64,000 bases of DNA. Source: JBFLVU01 sp037444825. GTDB lineage: Bacteria; Acidobacteriota; UBA4820; DSQY01. The position numbers were made by a program, and so were the translations under genes. Numbering within the stretch: position 1 is the stretch's first letter; every line of letters begins with the position of its first letter. The stretch is from the NCBI GenBank assembly GCA_037444825.1, contig JBBILR010000001.1, forward strand, positions 124,001 through 188,000. The letters run 5' to 3'. Below are positions 1-8,611 of the stretch, in pieces. Under the pieces are notes generated by a model, which ran no database searches, was not told the origin of the DNA, and saw only the letters and a list, made by a program, of their open reading frames with translations.

Positions 1-1
1 G

Positions 2-301
2 GGCATCAAGGCCGTGGAGTGGGGCCAGAAGTTCGGGCACGGGCTCTACCCCGGGGGGCCAGCCCTCCTCGCCCTCCCACCCGGAGAGAAGGTCTTTTTC
101 GGACTCTACTTCACCATGACGGGGCTTCACGGAATCCACGTCCTCGCCGGTGTTTCCGTCCTGACGGCGATGGCGGTTCTTCTGCTCCGGGGAAGCGCGG
201 CGGCGGCGCGGCCGACGCTGCTGGAAAACGGGGGGCTTTACTGGCACCTCGTGGACGTGGTCTGGATCTACCTGCTGCCGCTGTTCTACCTGGCGGCGTG
301 A
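2..301 (+). CDS. ctaE: Cytochrome c oxidase subunit III, C-terminal part
   Basis: Only the last 99 codons lie in the window; the 5' end is cut by the window edge. The fragment holds the end of the subunit III membrane bundle: a helix with GLHGIHVLAG and a last helix with YWHLVDVVWIYLLPLFYL, both typical of the CyoC/CtaE family. Subunit III stabilises the catalytic subunit I of haem-copper oxidases in the cytoplasmic membrane and has no metal centre. The genes that follow code for subunits IV and II and the haem farnesyltransferase, so this is the 3' half of a caa3-type oxidase operon; subunit I is presumably upstream, outside the window. Identity is firm. Confidence 0.93.
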   Translation, partial: GIKAVEWGQKFGHGLYPGGPALLALPPGEKVFFGLYFTMTGLHGIHVLAGVSVLTAMAVLLLRGSAAAARPTLLENGGLYWHLVDVVWIYLLPLFYLAA

Positions 302-318
302 AAAGAGGAGGGGTGTCC

Positions 319-369
319 ATGATGGAGGAAGACGGCCGGTGGTCCCGGGAAGGGAGGGGCGAGTCATGA
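319..369 (+). CDS. Possible 16-codon leader ORF coupled to ctaF
   Basis: This very short frame (MMEEDGRWSREGRGES) starts six bases after an unusually strong ribosome binding site (AGGAGGGG at about 306-313). Its stop overlaps the start of ctaF as ATGA. The arrangement would suit a translational-coupling leader. The peptide itself is hydrophilic, has no recognisable family and may have no function. It could equally be chance in a GC-rich spacer. Confidence 0.25.
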   Translation: MMEEDGRWSREGRGES

Positions 370-665
370 GACCGGAGACGGCGGCGCCAACGGAAGGAGT
401 GCACGGCCCGGACACACGCACGCTGGTGCTGGTGTGGCTGGCTCTCCTCGGCCTCACGGCCCTCCTGGTGGGGCTCTCCGCCCTCGGCCAGCGGGCGGCG
501 GTCCTGGGGCTTCTCACCCTCACGCCGCTGAAGGCCGCGCTGGTTTTCTACTTCTTCATGCACCTGAGGTACGAAGGGGCGCTCCTCAAGGCCATCCTGC
601 TGGTCACCCTGGGGACGCTCCTGATCTTCTTCGGCCTGACGTACGCCGACGTGGCCTTTCGGTGA
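366..665 (+). CDS. ctaF: Cytochrome c oxidase subunit IV, bacterial type
   Basis: A 99-residue integral membrane protein with three predicted helices (about residues 22-42, 47-68 and 74-94). The motif with KAALVFYFFMHLRYEG is characteristic of the small prokaryotic subunit IV family (COX4_pro, CyoD/CtaF). The subunit helps assemble or stabilise the haem-copper oxidase and binds no cofactor. The ATG at 366 was preferred over an in-frame GTG at 339, because the extra residues are polar and family members start close to the first helix. The start overlaps the stop of a micro-ORF, and the gene ends eight bases before ctaC, consistent with one operon. Confidence 0.88.
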   Translation: MRPETAAPTEGVHGPDTRTLVLVWLALLGLTALLVGLSALGQRAAVLGLLTLTPLKAALVFYFFMHLRYEGALLKAILLVTLGTLLIFFGLTYADVAFR

Positions 666-672
666 GGCGACC

Positions 673-1626
673 ATGGGCTTCCTGAACCCCGCCGCGACCT
701 CCGCCCAGAAAGTGGACGCGGTCTTTCTCTTCGTCTTCGTCCTTTCGGTGGCCTTCCTCCTGTTCATCACCGGGACCATCGTGTACTTCCTCTCTCGGTA
801 CAACTGGAAACGCCACCCCAAGGCCGAGGCGGTGGAGGGGAACACCGCCCTGGAAATCACCTGGACGGTCATCCCGCTGGTTCTGTTCCTGGTCATGTTC
901 TACTACGGCTGGACGGAATTCTCCTACACGCGGAACCCTCCGCGGGACGCCATGGCGGTGGAGGTCCTGGCCCGGCAGTGGAACTGGACCTTCACCTACC
1001 CCAACGGGAAGAGGACCGGCGAGCTGTACGCGCCCCTGGGAAAGCCCATGAAGCTCGACATCCGAAGCGCCGACGTCATCCACGGGTTTTTCGTCCCCGC
1101 CTTCCGTCTCAAGATGGACGCCGTGCCCGGCCGGACCAACGTGACCTGGTTCCGCCCCACGGCGTTGGGGAGTTACGACGTCGAATGCTCGGTGATCTGC
1201 GGGGCGGACCACTCCTACATGCTCTCCAAGGTGGTGGTGGTCTCGGAGGAGGAGTTCAAGCGGTGGTACTTCGGCCCCGAGGATGCCCCTCCGCCCGCAC
1301 TCCCCGCCTCGGAGCCCATGCGGGCCGGGGCAGGGGAGGGCTCTCCGGGTCTCGCCGTGCTGGCCCGAAAGGGATGCACCACTTGCCACTCCCTGGACGG
1401 GGGCGTGGCGGTGGGGCCCACCTTCCGGGGGATCTTCGGCCGCCGGGACGTGGTGGTGAAAGAGGGGCTGGAGCGAGAGGTCACCGCCGACGAAGCTTAC
1501 CTCCGCAGGGCCATCCAGGACCCCCAGGCGGAGATTGTGAAAGGCTACCCGCCCTCCATGCCCACGAGTCCCCTCACGGAACGCGAACTCGATGACGTGG
1601 TCGAGTACCTGAAGACCCTCCGGTGA
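673..1626 (+). CDS. ctaC: caa3-type cytochrome c oxidase subunit II with fused cytochrome c
   Basis: A 317-residue protein of the cytoplasmic membrane with two N-terminal helices (about 17-40 and 62-82), then a periplasmic cupredoxin domain carrying the binuclear CuA site: Cys172, Cys176, His180 and Met183 in the pattern CxxxCxxxHxxM. A C-terminal cytochrome c domain is fused on, with haem-binding CTTCH at residues 235-239 and a likely axial Met at 296 (PPSMP). The fusion defines the caa3 class: electrons arrive at the attached haem c, pass to CuA and then to subunit I. No signal peptide or lipobox is evident, so the N-terminus is anchored by its helices. It lies within an oxidase operon, eight bases after ctaF and seven before ctaB. 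Confidence 0.96.
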   Translation: MGFLNPAATSAQKVDAVFLFVFVLSVAFLLFITGTIVYFLSRYNWKRHPKAEAVEGNTALEITWTVIPLVLFLVMFYYGWTEFSYTRNPPRDAMAVEVLARQWNWTFTYPNGKRTGELYAPLGKPMKLDIRSADVIHGFFVPAFRLKMDAVPGRTNVTWFRPTALGSYDVECSVICGADHSYMLSKVVVVSEEEFKRWYFGPEDAPPPALPASEPMRAGAGEGSPGLAVLARKGCTTCHSLDGGVAVGPTFRGIFGRRDVVVKEGLEREVTADEAYLRRAIQDPQAEIVKGYPPSMPTSPLTERELDDVVEYLKTLR

Positions 1627-1633
1627 GAAGGCC

Positions 1634-2542
1634 ATGAAGAGCGCCCCCCGAACGATTCCGTCCCTCTGGGTTGATGGGTGGGTCCTCACCAAGTTCCCCA
1701 TCGCGGCCGCCTCCACCCTCTCGGCCCTGGCGGTGTACCTGTTGGGTTCCGGAGGGATGCGGCCCGGCCTCCTGCCGCTCTTCGCGGGCGTCCTGGCGGC
1801 GGCCATGGGCGCTTCGGCGCTGAACGAGTGGCAGGAGCGCGACCTGGACGGGCGAATGGAGCGCACCCGGAACCGGCCTCTCCCCGCCGGCCGCGTCTCC
1901 CCCGCCGCGGCCCTCGCCCTGGCCCTCGCATTGGTGGCCGGAGGCCTCGTGGTCCTCTGGGCGGCCTTCGGCCCCCTTCCCGCCCTCCTGTGCGCCGCCG
2001 CCGTCGTCTGGTACAACGGGATCTACACGCCGCTGAAGCGTCGCACGGCGCTGGCGGTGGCGCCGGGGGCGGTGGTGGGCGCCCTGCCGCCGGCCATCGG
2101 GTGGACCGCCGCCGGGGGCTCCCTCCGGGACGGGCCGCTCCTGGCCCTGGCCTTCTTCTTCTTCCTCTGGCAAATCCCCCACTTCTGGCTCCTTCTTTTC
2201 CGGTACGGCGGGGAATACCAGGAGGCGGGCCTTCCCAGCGTCCTCCACGGCCTGGGGGGCGCGGGGCTCCGGCGGGTCACCTTCTCCTGGCTCGCCGCCA
2301 CCGCCGCATCGGTGGTCTTCCTGCCGCTCTTCGGCGCCGTGAGAACCTCCGCAGCCTTGTTCCTGCTCGGCGTATCGGCGATGGTCCTGGGGGCAGGGTC
2401 GGGTTACCTGCTCTTCCGAAGGGGGGAGAAGGGCGGCTATGGAGCCGCCTTCGGGCTTCTCAACCTCTTCGTCCTGGCCGTCCTCGCCTGCCTCGTGATG
2501 GAGGCCTTCCTGCCCCCTTCCATGCAGGCGGCCCTGCGGTAA
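1634..2542 (+). CDS. ctaB: Protohaem IX farnesyltransferase (haem O synthase)
   Basis: A 302-residue UbiA-family polytopic membrane enzyme that transfers a farnesyl group to protohaem IX to give haem O, a cofactor (or haem A precursor) for the oxidase encoded upstream. The first aspartate-rich motif is clear (NEWQERDLDGRMERTRNRPL, about residues 60-79), followed by the conserved YTPLKRRT segment and the PPAIGW loop. About nine hydrophobic helices fit the family, as does the length. It is the last gene of the oxidase run: the next gene is on the opposite strand after 227 bases. No convincing terminator could be found in that gap. Confidence 0.93.
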   Translation: MKSAPRTIPSLWVDGWVLTKFPIAAASTLSALAVYLLGSGGMRPGLLPLFAGVLAAAMGASALNEWQERDLDGRMERTRNRPLPAGRVSPAAALALALALVAGGLVVLWAAFGPLPALLCAAAVVWYNGIYTPLKRRTALAVAPGAVVGALPPAIGWTAAGGSLRDGPLLALAFFFFLWQIPHFWLLLFRYGGEYQEAGLPSVLHGLGGAGLRRVTFSWLAATAASVVFLPLFGAVRTSAALFLLGVSAMVLGAGSGYLLFRRGEKGGYGAAFGLLNLFVLAVLACLVMEAFLPPSMQAALR

Positions 2543-2769
2543 CCGAAGGGCGGAACGATGGGGTATCCTGCCCGTCCAAAACGATTCCGGGGTTGGGCTG
2601 AAAATCCGGCGGGACGGGGGCTTCTCCGCTACCGCGGCGAGGGAGGTCCTGGCCCGGCTTTCGGAGAAGGACCTTCCGGTTTCCCTCACGGAGGCGGAGG
2701 GACCTCCATCGGAGCCCGTGCCCCGGGAGGCCCCCGCTCTTCTCTTCTCGCTGCGGCCGGCCCGGGGGG

Positions 2770-3474
2770 TCACCGAAGCCGGAAGTGGACCGTGACGGTG
2801 AGGAGGCAGGCCACGGAGGCGCCGCTCCGGGCGTCCACGGGCCGGCTGTAGCGCCACCGCCGAACGGCCGCGAGGGCCGCCGCCTCGAAGAGGGGGCTGC
2901 TGCTCTCCACCACCCGGGCCTCCCGAACGGTCCCCGTCTCGTCCACCAGGATCTCCACCACCACCCGGCCGGTGAGGCCCATGGCGGCCGCCGCGGCCGG
3001 ATAGACGGGAGGCGGCTGGAAGAGGGGCCGGACCGGAAGGACCTCGAAGGCCCGGAGGACGGGCCGGCTCTGCGGGACGGCGGCCGTCGTCTCTCCAGGT
3101 TCGGAGGGTTCGAGACCTCCCTCCACGCCCGGCGCGGAACCTTCCGCGGGCGGGAGAACCGGAGCTTCGCCTGGGGGGGGAAGAACGGCCGGGGGCTCGG
3201 GAGGGGCCTCGAGAGGGCGGGGGCGGGCTCCCTCCGGGCTCCTTCCAGCCTTTCCGGCGGGCGCGCGCGGCGAGGCGGCGGGGGGAGGCGGCGGGGGAGC
3301 CTCCGCCGCCCCGAAGAAGGCCAGGGTGACGGGCGGGGGGAGAGATTCCGGCGCGAGGAGGCCGTGCGCCGCCAGCCCCGCCGCGAGGAGCCCCTCGAAA
3401 AGAGCCGCGGCGAGCAGGGTCACCCCGCGGGGCACGGGGGAGACGGCCGTGACAGCGTAAGTCTGCTCGAACAT
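2770..3474 (-). CDS. TonB-family energy-transducing protein
   Basis: A 234-residue protein with the classic TonB layout: a short cytoplasmic start, one membrane helix (about residues 17-42), a long proline- and alanine-rich periplasmic linker (about 55-150) and a C-terminal TonB domain. The domain shows YPAAAAAMGLTGRVVVEIL, then VVESSSPLFEAAALAAVRRW. Such proteins couple the proton-motive force (through ExbB/ExbD) to outer-membrane receptors, though many paralogues serve unknown partners. The start is fixed by a good ribosome binding site (AAGGAGG, five bases upstream). No exbB, exbD or receptor gene lies nearby, so its partner is unknown. It is divergent from the glycosyltransferase at 3571. 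Confidence 0.85.
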   Translation of the reverse strand: MFEQTYAVTAVSPVPRGVTLLAAALFEGLLAAGLAAHGLLAPESLPPPVTLAFFGAAEAPPPPPPAASPRAPAGKAGRSPEGARPRPLEAPPEPPAVLPPPGEAPVLPPAEGSAPGVEGGLEPSEPGETTAAVPQSRPVLRAFEVLPVRPLFQPPPVYPAAAAAMGLTGRVVVEILVDETGTVREARVVESSSPLFEAAALAAVRRWRYSRPVDARSGASVACLLTVTVHFRLR

Positions 3475-3534
3475 GGGTTCCTCCTTCTCTTCCGCCTTGG
3501 ACCACACGGCGGCCGGAAGGTTCCCCCGCGGCCC

Positions 3535-3563
3535 TTCGCTTTTTCCACGTCGGGGCGTACACT
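3535..3563 (+). promoter_or_regulatory. Candidate promoter, leaderless start of the glycosyltransferase at 3571
   Basis: TTCGCT, 17 bases, TACACT, then exactly seven bases to the ATG at 3571. The -35 is poor (3/6) and there is no ribosome binding site before the gene. The same seven-base geometry recurs at the kinase (15363) and lpxK (23695). Transcription would begin at or next to the start codon. Confidence 0.4.
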
Positions 3564-3570
3564 TGGCGCC

Positions 3571-4740
3571 ATGGCGCGGGTGATCCTGCTCGACCAGTAC
3601 GCCGGACTCGGGGGAGGGCAGCGGATCCTCATGGACTTGGCCCTGGCCTTTCGGAGGGCCGGCCACGGGGTGCGGGTCCTGGTGCCGGGGGAGGGCACCG
3701 CGGCCCGGCGGCTCGGGGAGGAGGGCTTTCCCGTCCTGCCGCTTTCCCTGCCGGACATGACCCCCGGGCGCAAGACGCTCCGGGAGAAGATCATGTACCC
3801 CCTGGCGGCCCGGCGCGCCGCCGAGGAGATCGGCCGGGAGCTGGCCCGGGAGCCCGCCGATCTTCTCTACGCCAACGCCCCCCGCACCTTCCTCCCCGCG
3901 GTTCTGGCCGCCCGGCGCGGAGGGCCCCCGGTGGTGTGCGCCCTTCACCTCCTCTTTTCCCGAGGAATGGAATACCACCTGATCCGCTGGTGCCTTCGGA
4001 GGAAGGAAGTCCGGCGGGTCTTTTTCTGCTCCGGCGCCGTGGCCCGGCCCTTTGCCTCCTTTTGCGGGGGGAAGGGGGTCCGGCTCCACTACTGGGTGAG
4101 CCCCCGTTTCCTCGAGTCCCCTCCAGAGCGGGAACCGTCCAGGCAAGAGTGGGGCCTGGGGCCCCAGGACGTGGCGGTGGGCGTCCTGGGCCGCATCTCC
4201 CGGACCAAGGGCCAGGCTCTTTTTCTGGAAGCCCTGTCCCCCCTCCTGAAAGACCACCCCCACCTCCGCCTCCTCGTGGGGGGAGGGGCTGACTTCGAAG
4301 ACCCCGGCGAGGAGCGGTGGGTGCAGGCCCTGGCCCGATCCGCCCCCGACCCCTCCCGGGTGACGGTGGCCGGAAGGATGGTGGAGGCCTTGCCCTTCCT
4401 GGACGCCCTGGACGTCCTGGTGGTGCCCTCCCTCTGGGAGGAGCCCTTCGGGCTGGTGGCGGTGGAGGGGATGGCGCGCGGCCTGCCGGTGGTGGTGACG
4501 AAGAGCGGCGGCCTTACGGAGATCGTGGAGGAGGGGACCACCGGCTTCCACGCGGAGAAGGACGCCCTTTCCCTCCGGAAGGCGGTGGAGCCGCTCCTCC
4601 GGGACCCGGCCCTGAGGAGCCGCCTGGGGGCCGCGGGGCGCCAACGGGTGGAGCGGGACTTCCACCCGGACATCCAGATGGGGAAAATCCTGTCCCTCTG
4701 CTTTTCAGAGCCGGAGGGACCCGGAGAGGAGGGGCGGTGA
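3571..4740 (+). CDS. Glycosyltransferase, GT4 family
   Basis: A 389-residue GT-B fold enzyme. The N-terminal half begins with a Rossmann strand and a glycine-rich loop (DQYAGLGGGQR). The C-terminal half carries the GT4 nucleotide-sugar site: GRISRTKGQ near residue 208 and the EPFGLVAVEGMARGLPVV signature near residue 290, which includes the E-x7-E pair. It probably adds a sugar to a cell-surface polysaccharide or O-antigen on the cytoplasmic side. The donor sugar cannot be read from the sequence. No ribosome binding site precedes the ATG (see the candidate leaderless promoter). The stop overlaps the GTG of the next glycosyltransferase, so the two are probably translated together. Confidence 0.88.
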   Translation: MARVILLDQYAGLGGGQRILMDLALAFRRAGHGVRVLVPGEGTAARRLGEEGFPVLPLSLPDMTPGRKTLREKIMYPLAARRAAEEIGRELAREPADLLYANAPRTFLPAVLAARRGGPPVVCALHLLFSRGMEYHLIRWCLRRKEVRRVFFCSGAVARPFASFCGGKGVRLHYWVSPRFLESPPEREPSRQEWGLGPQDVAVGVLGRISRTKGQALFLEALSPLLKDHPHLRLLVGGGADFEDPGEERWVQALARSAPDPSRVTVAGRMVEALPFLDALDVLVVPSLWEEPFGLVAVEGMARGLPVVVTKSGGLTEIVEEGTTGFHAEKDALSLRKAVEPLLRDPALRSRLGAAGRQRVERDFHPDIQMGKILSLCFSEPEGPGEEGR

Positions 4741-5870
4741 AGCTCGCCTTCGTGCAGGACTGGCTCGTGGACTTCGGCGGGGCGGAGCGCTGTCTGGAGG
4801 CCCTCTGCGAGGCCTTCCCGGAAGCCCCCATCCACACGCTCTTTTACGACCCGAAGCAGTTCGAGGGGACCGCCATCGCCCTGAGGCCCATCCACACCAC
4901 CTTCCTGAACCACCCCCTCGCCCGGAGCCGCTACCGCTCCTTTTTGGGGCTCTTTCCCTACGCCGTGGAACAGCTGGACCTCTCGGAGGCCGATACGGTC
5001 CTCTCCTTCTCCCACAGCGTGGCCCACGGCGCCCTGGTCCGCTCCGACGCCGTCCACCTTTGCTACTGCCACACCCCCGTGCGCTACGCCTGGGACCTCT
5101 ACCAGCCGTACCTTCGCCTGGCGGGGCTCCACGGGGGGATCCGCTCCCACGCGGCCCGGGCCATCCTCCACTACGTCCGGCTCTGGGACGCCGCCGCCGC
5201 TTCCCGGGTGGACCGCTACCTCGCCAACTCCCGAAACGTCGCCCGGCGAATCCGGCGGATCTATGGGCGCGAGGCGGCCGTCGTGTACCCGCCGGTGGAG
5301 GTGGAGCGGTTCGCCCCGGCGCCGCGCCGGGCCGACCACTACGTGGTGGTGGGGAGGATGGTCCCGTACAAGCGGGCCGACCTGGCGGTGGCGGCTTGCA
5401 CGCGGCTGGGCCTTCCCTTGAGGGTGGTGGGGGACGGGCCCGAGTACGGGAAGCTCCGGCGCCTGGCCGGGCCCTCGGTGGAGTTCACCGGGCGGCTCTC
5501 CGACGCCGAGGTGGCCGGCGAGATGGCCAGGGCCAAGGCCCTCCTCTTCTGCGGCGAGGAGGACTTCGGCATCACCCCCGTGGAGGCGCAGGCGGCCGGG
5601 ACGCCGGTGGTGGCCTTCGGGCGGGGCGGCGCCCTGGAGACGGTGATCCCGCCCACGGGAGACGATTGCTCGGAGGCCACGGGGCTCTTCTTCGAGGAGC
5701 AGAGCGCCGCGTCCCTGGCAGACGCCCTCCGGCGCTTCGAAGCCCTGGCCCACCGCTTCCGACCGGAGGTCCTGAGGAGGAACGCCGAGCGCTTTTCCCG
5801 GGCCCGCTACCTGAAGGAGATGACCGCGTGGCTGAAAAAAAGCCGGGAGGAGTTCGGTGACCAGCGCTGA
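4737..5870 (+). CDS. Glycosyltransferase, GT4 family, WbaZ-like
   Basis: A 377-residue GT-B glycosyltransferase. The opening FVQDWLVDFGGAERCLEAL and the middle segment CYCHTPVRYAWD are typical of the WbaZ-like subgroup, often mannosyl- or related transferases of O-antigen synthesis. The donor site shows GRMVPYKRADLAV and, near residue 280, EEDFGITPVEAQAAGTPVV with the E-x7-E pair. The GTG start overlaps the stop of the preceding glycosyltransferase (GTGA), which argues for translational coupling. The gene runs 14 bases into the O-antigen ligase-like gene. The specific sugar is not deducible; mannose is only a family-based guess. Confidence 0.88.
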   Translation: MKLAFVQDWLVDFGGAERCLEALCEAFPEAPIHTLFYDPKQFEGTAIALRPIHTTFLNHPLARSRYRSFLGLFPYAVEQLDLSEADTVLSFSHSVAHGALVRSDAVHLCYCHTPVRYAWDLYQPYLRLAGLHGGIRSHAARAILHYVRLWDAAAASRVDRYLANSRNVARRIRRIYGREAAVVYPPVEVERFAPAPRRADHYVVVGRMVPYKRADLAVAACTRLGLPLRVVGDGPEYGKLRRLAGPSVEFTGRLSDAEVAGEMARAKALLFCGEEDFGITPVEAQAAGTPVVAFGRGGALETVIPPTGDDCSEATGLFFEEQSAASLADALRRFEALAHRFRPEVLRRNAERFSRARYLKEMTAWLKKSREEFGDQR

Positions 5871-7053
5871 ACGCTTCTTCTTCTACCTCCTGGCCGCCGC
5901 GTTCCCCCTCTCCATGGCCGCCACCAACGCCGCCCTGGGGGGGCTGGCCCTCTTCTTCCTCTGGCGACTGTCCCGCAGGGACCTCCGCCCGCCCCTCTCC
6001 GGCCGGCTCCTCCTCGCCTTCGTGGGCTGGGTGGCCGTCTCCGCGCTCTTCAGTCCCCACCGGCCGGAGGCCCTCAAGGGCGTCCTGGATTTCTGGTCCT
6101 GGTCGGCCTTCTTCATCGCCTCGGCACTCCCCGGTGAGGCCCGGGAGGAGGACTTTTGGCGGTGGAGCCGCTTCCTCCTCCTCTCCACGGCCCTCACCCT
6201 GCCGGTGAGCGCCGCCGCCTTCCTCCTGGGCACCGACTTCCGGCTGGGGCTCCTGACCACCAGGGCCGCCGTGGGGACCACCAACGCCCACGGATTCTTC
6301 TCCCACCACCTCACCTACGCCGGCGTGGCCTCCACCGCCGCCCTGGTGGGGCTGGCCCACGCCCTATACGGCAAGGGCCGCCGGGGGGGGTGGTGGGCCG
6401 GCGCCCTGGGAGGGCTCCTGGCCGTCTCTCTGAGCCTGGCCCGGACCTACTGGCTGGGCATCGTGCCCGGCACCCTGGCGGTCTTCTGGCGAAAGGGGCG
6501 AAGGACGGTGGGGGTCCTGGTCCTCGTGGGGGCGGCGGGGGCGGGGATCCTTCTCGCCGCGGGCCCCCCGGCGGTGCGAAACCGGCTCGAGAGCATCTGG
6601 GACCCTTCCAACCCGAGCAACGTGGAGCGGCTCTGTCTCTGGAAGGCGGCCCTGGACATGTGGCGGGAGCGGCCCGTGGCGGGCTGGGGGCCCGCCGTCT
6701 TCGAGAAGGCCGCCGAGCCCTTCAAGAGGCCCTACGCCTCAAAGATCCACTACCCGGGCCACGAAGGCTTCCGGACGAAGAGCCACTGCCACAGCCTCTT
6801 CCTGCAGATCCTCGTGGAAACGGGTTCCGTGGGTCTTCTCCTCTTCGGGCTCTTTCTGCTGGCCCTCCTTCGGGACATCCGGGGGGGGAGCCTTCCGGTG
6901 GTCCGGGCCGCCGCCCTGGGTGCCCTGGCCACCTTCCTGGCCGGCGGCATCTTCGAGTACAACGGGGGAGACGCCGAGGTCTCCACCCTTCTGTTCTTCG
7001 TCGCGGGGCTGGCGGCCTCCTCCCCGAGGGACCGGGCCGCCGGAGAGCCGTAG
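5857..7053 (+). CDS. O-antigen ligase / polymerase-like membrane protein (Wzy_C family)
   Basis: A 398-residue polytopic membrane protein with about ten hydrophobic helices and a large periplasmic loop between residues of about 225 and 310. That loop contains the Wzy_C/WaaL-type core, with an arginine-rich stretch, SLARTYWLG before it and HCHSLFLQILVETGSVGLLLF after it. Members either ligate O-antigen to lipid A-core (WaaL) or polymerise repeat units (Wzy); sequence alone does not separate the two. It starts with GTG inside the end of the upstream glycosyltransferase and completes a three-gene surface-polysaccharide run. recO follows after 12 bases. Confidence 0.82.
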   Translation: MTSAERFFFYLLAAAFPLSMAATNAALGGLALFFLWRLSRRDLRPPLSGRLLLAFVGWVAVSALFSPHRPEALKGVLDFWSWSAFFIASALPGEAREEDFWRWSRFLLLSTALTLPVSAAAFLLGTDFRLGLLTTRAAVGTTNAHGFFSHHLTYAGVASTAALVGLAHALYGKGRRGGWWAGALGGLLAVSLSLARTYWLGIVPGTLAVFWRKGRRTVGVLVLVGAAGAGILLAAGPPAVRNRLESIWDPSNPSNVERLCLWKAALDMWRERPVAGWGPAVFEKAAEPFKRPYASKIHYPGHEGFRTKSHCHSLFLQILVETGSVGLLLFGLFLLALLRDIRGGSLPVVRAAALGALATFLAGGIFEYNGGDAEVSTLLFFVAGLAASSPRDRAAGEP

Positions 7054-7065
7054 GGGTTTGCGCCG

Positions 7066-7710
7066 GTGCGCCTCGCCTCGGAGGGCGTGGTCCTCTCGCG
7101 GTGGCCCTTTCGGGAGAGTTCCCTGGTCGTGGGCCTCTTCTTGCGCCGGGAGGGGTACCTCCGGGCGGTGGCCCGGGGGGCCCGGAGGCCCCGGAGCCCC
7201 TTCCGGGGATCCCTGGAACCCTTCGCCCTCGTCGAGGCGGAGGTCCTGCTGAAGGAGGGGGCGGACCTGGGAACGCTGGCCCGGTGCGAGCTTCTGGACG
7301 GGTCGGTGGACCTCTTCTCCTCCTGGCCACGGGCCCAGGTCCTGGAGGGCATCCGGGAGGTCCTGGAGCGCGGCCTCCCCCCCCTCTCCCGGGAGGAGGA
7401 GACCTTCCGTCTGGTCCGGGCCCTCCGGCAGGCCCTGCGCGAGGGCATGGACCCCGCGGCGGGCTGGGTCTATTTTCTGGCCTGGTTCCTTCGGCTCCAC
7501 GGCGTCGCCGAGGACCTGCCCGCCGTTGCACCCCCGGGGGCGGCGGAGCTTCTGGGGATCCTCCTGCGGCGCCCCCCTCGTGAGGTCCCCCCCGACGCCC
7601 TCCGCCAGGCCCCCGCGCTCGCCGCCCACCTCCGCCGCTTTCTGGAGCGGTACCTCGGCGGTCCCCTGCGGGCGGCGCCGCCCTTGGAGGGGGGGGCCGG
7701 GGGCGTGTAG
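7066..7710 (+). CDS. recO: DNA repair protein RecO
   Basis: A 214-residue protein with the RecO N-terminal OB-fold pattern (ASEGVVLSRWPFRESSLVVGLF, then GYLRAVARGARRPRSPFRGSLEPF). The helical C-terminal region follows. RecO acts with RecF and RecR to load RecA on SSB-coated single-stranded DNA and anneals complementary strands. The protein is a little shorter than the usual 240 or so residues. It has only one cysteine in its middle (ARCELL), so the C-terminal zinc cysteines of some RecO proteins are absent. The GTG start was chosen because the OB fold begins immediately after it. It is a probable extension of the polysaccharide operon rather than an independent unit. Confidence 0.88.
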   Translation: MRLASEGVVLSRWPFRESSLVVGLFLRREGYLRAVARGARRPRSPFRGSLEPFALVEAEVLLKEGADLGTLARCELLDGSVDLFSSWPRAQVLEGIREVLERGLPPLSREEETFRLVRALRQALREGMDPAAGWVYFLAWFLRLHGVAEDLPAVAPPGAAELLGILLRRPPREVPPDALRQAPALAAHLRRFLERYLGGPLRAAPPLEGGAGGV

Positions 7711-7713
7711 AAT
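7684..7713 (+). promoter_or_regulatory. Candidate promoter of glyQS
   Basis: TTGGAG, 18 bases, TAGAAT, overlapping the 3' end of recO. It lies 28 bases before the glyQ start, which has its own GAGGG ribosome binding site. An AT-rich hexamer at this spot in such GC-rich DNA is notable, but the call is by eye. Confidence 0.4.
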
Positions 7714-7741
7714 TCCCCTTCGCCGTCCCGAGGGAGGCCCG

Positions 7742-8603
<862 letters not shown>

Positions 8604-8611
<8 letters not shown>

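Noticed and set aside
2543..2769. Possible small gene between ctaB and the TonB-family gene
   Set aside because: The candidate frame from 2558 is Gly/Pro-rich, overlaps the 3' end of the opposite gene and matches no family; nothing else was seen in the gap.
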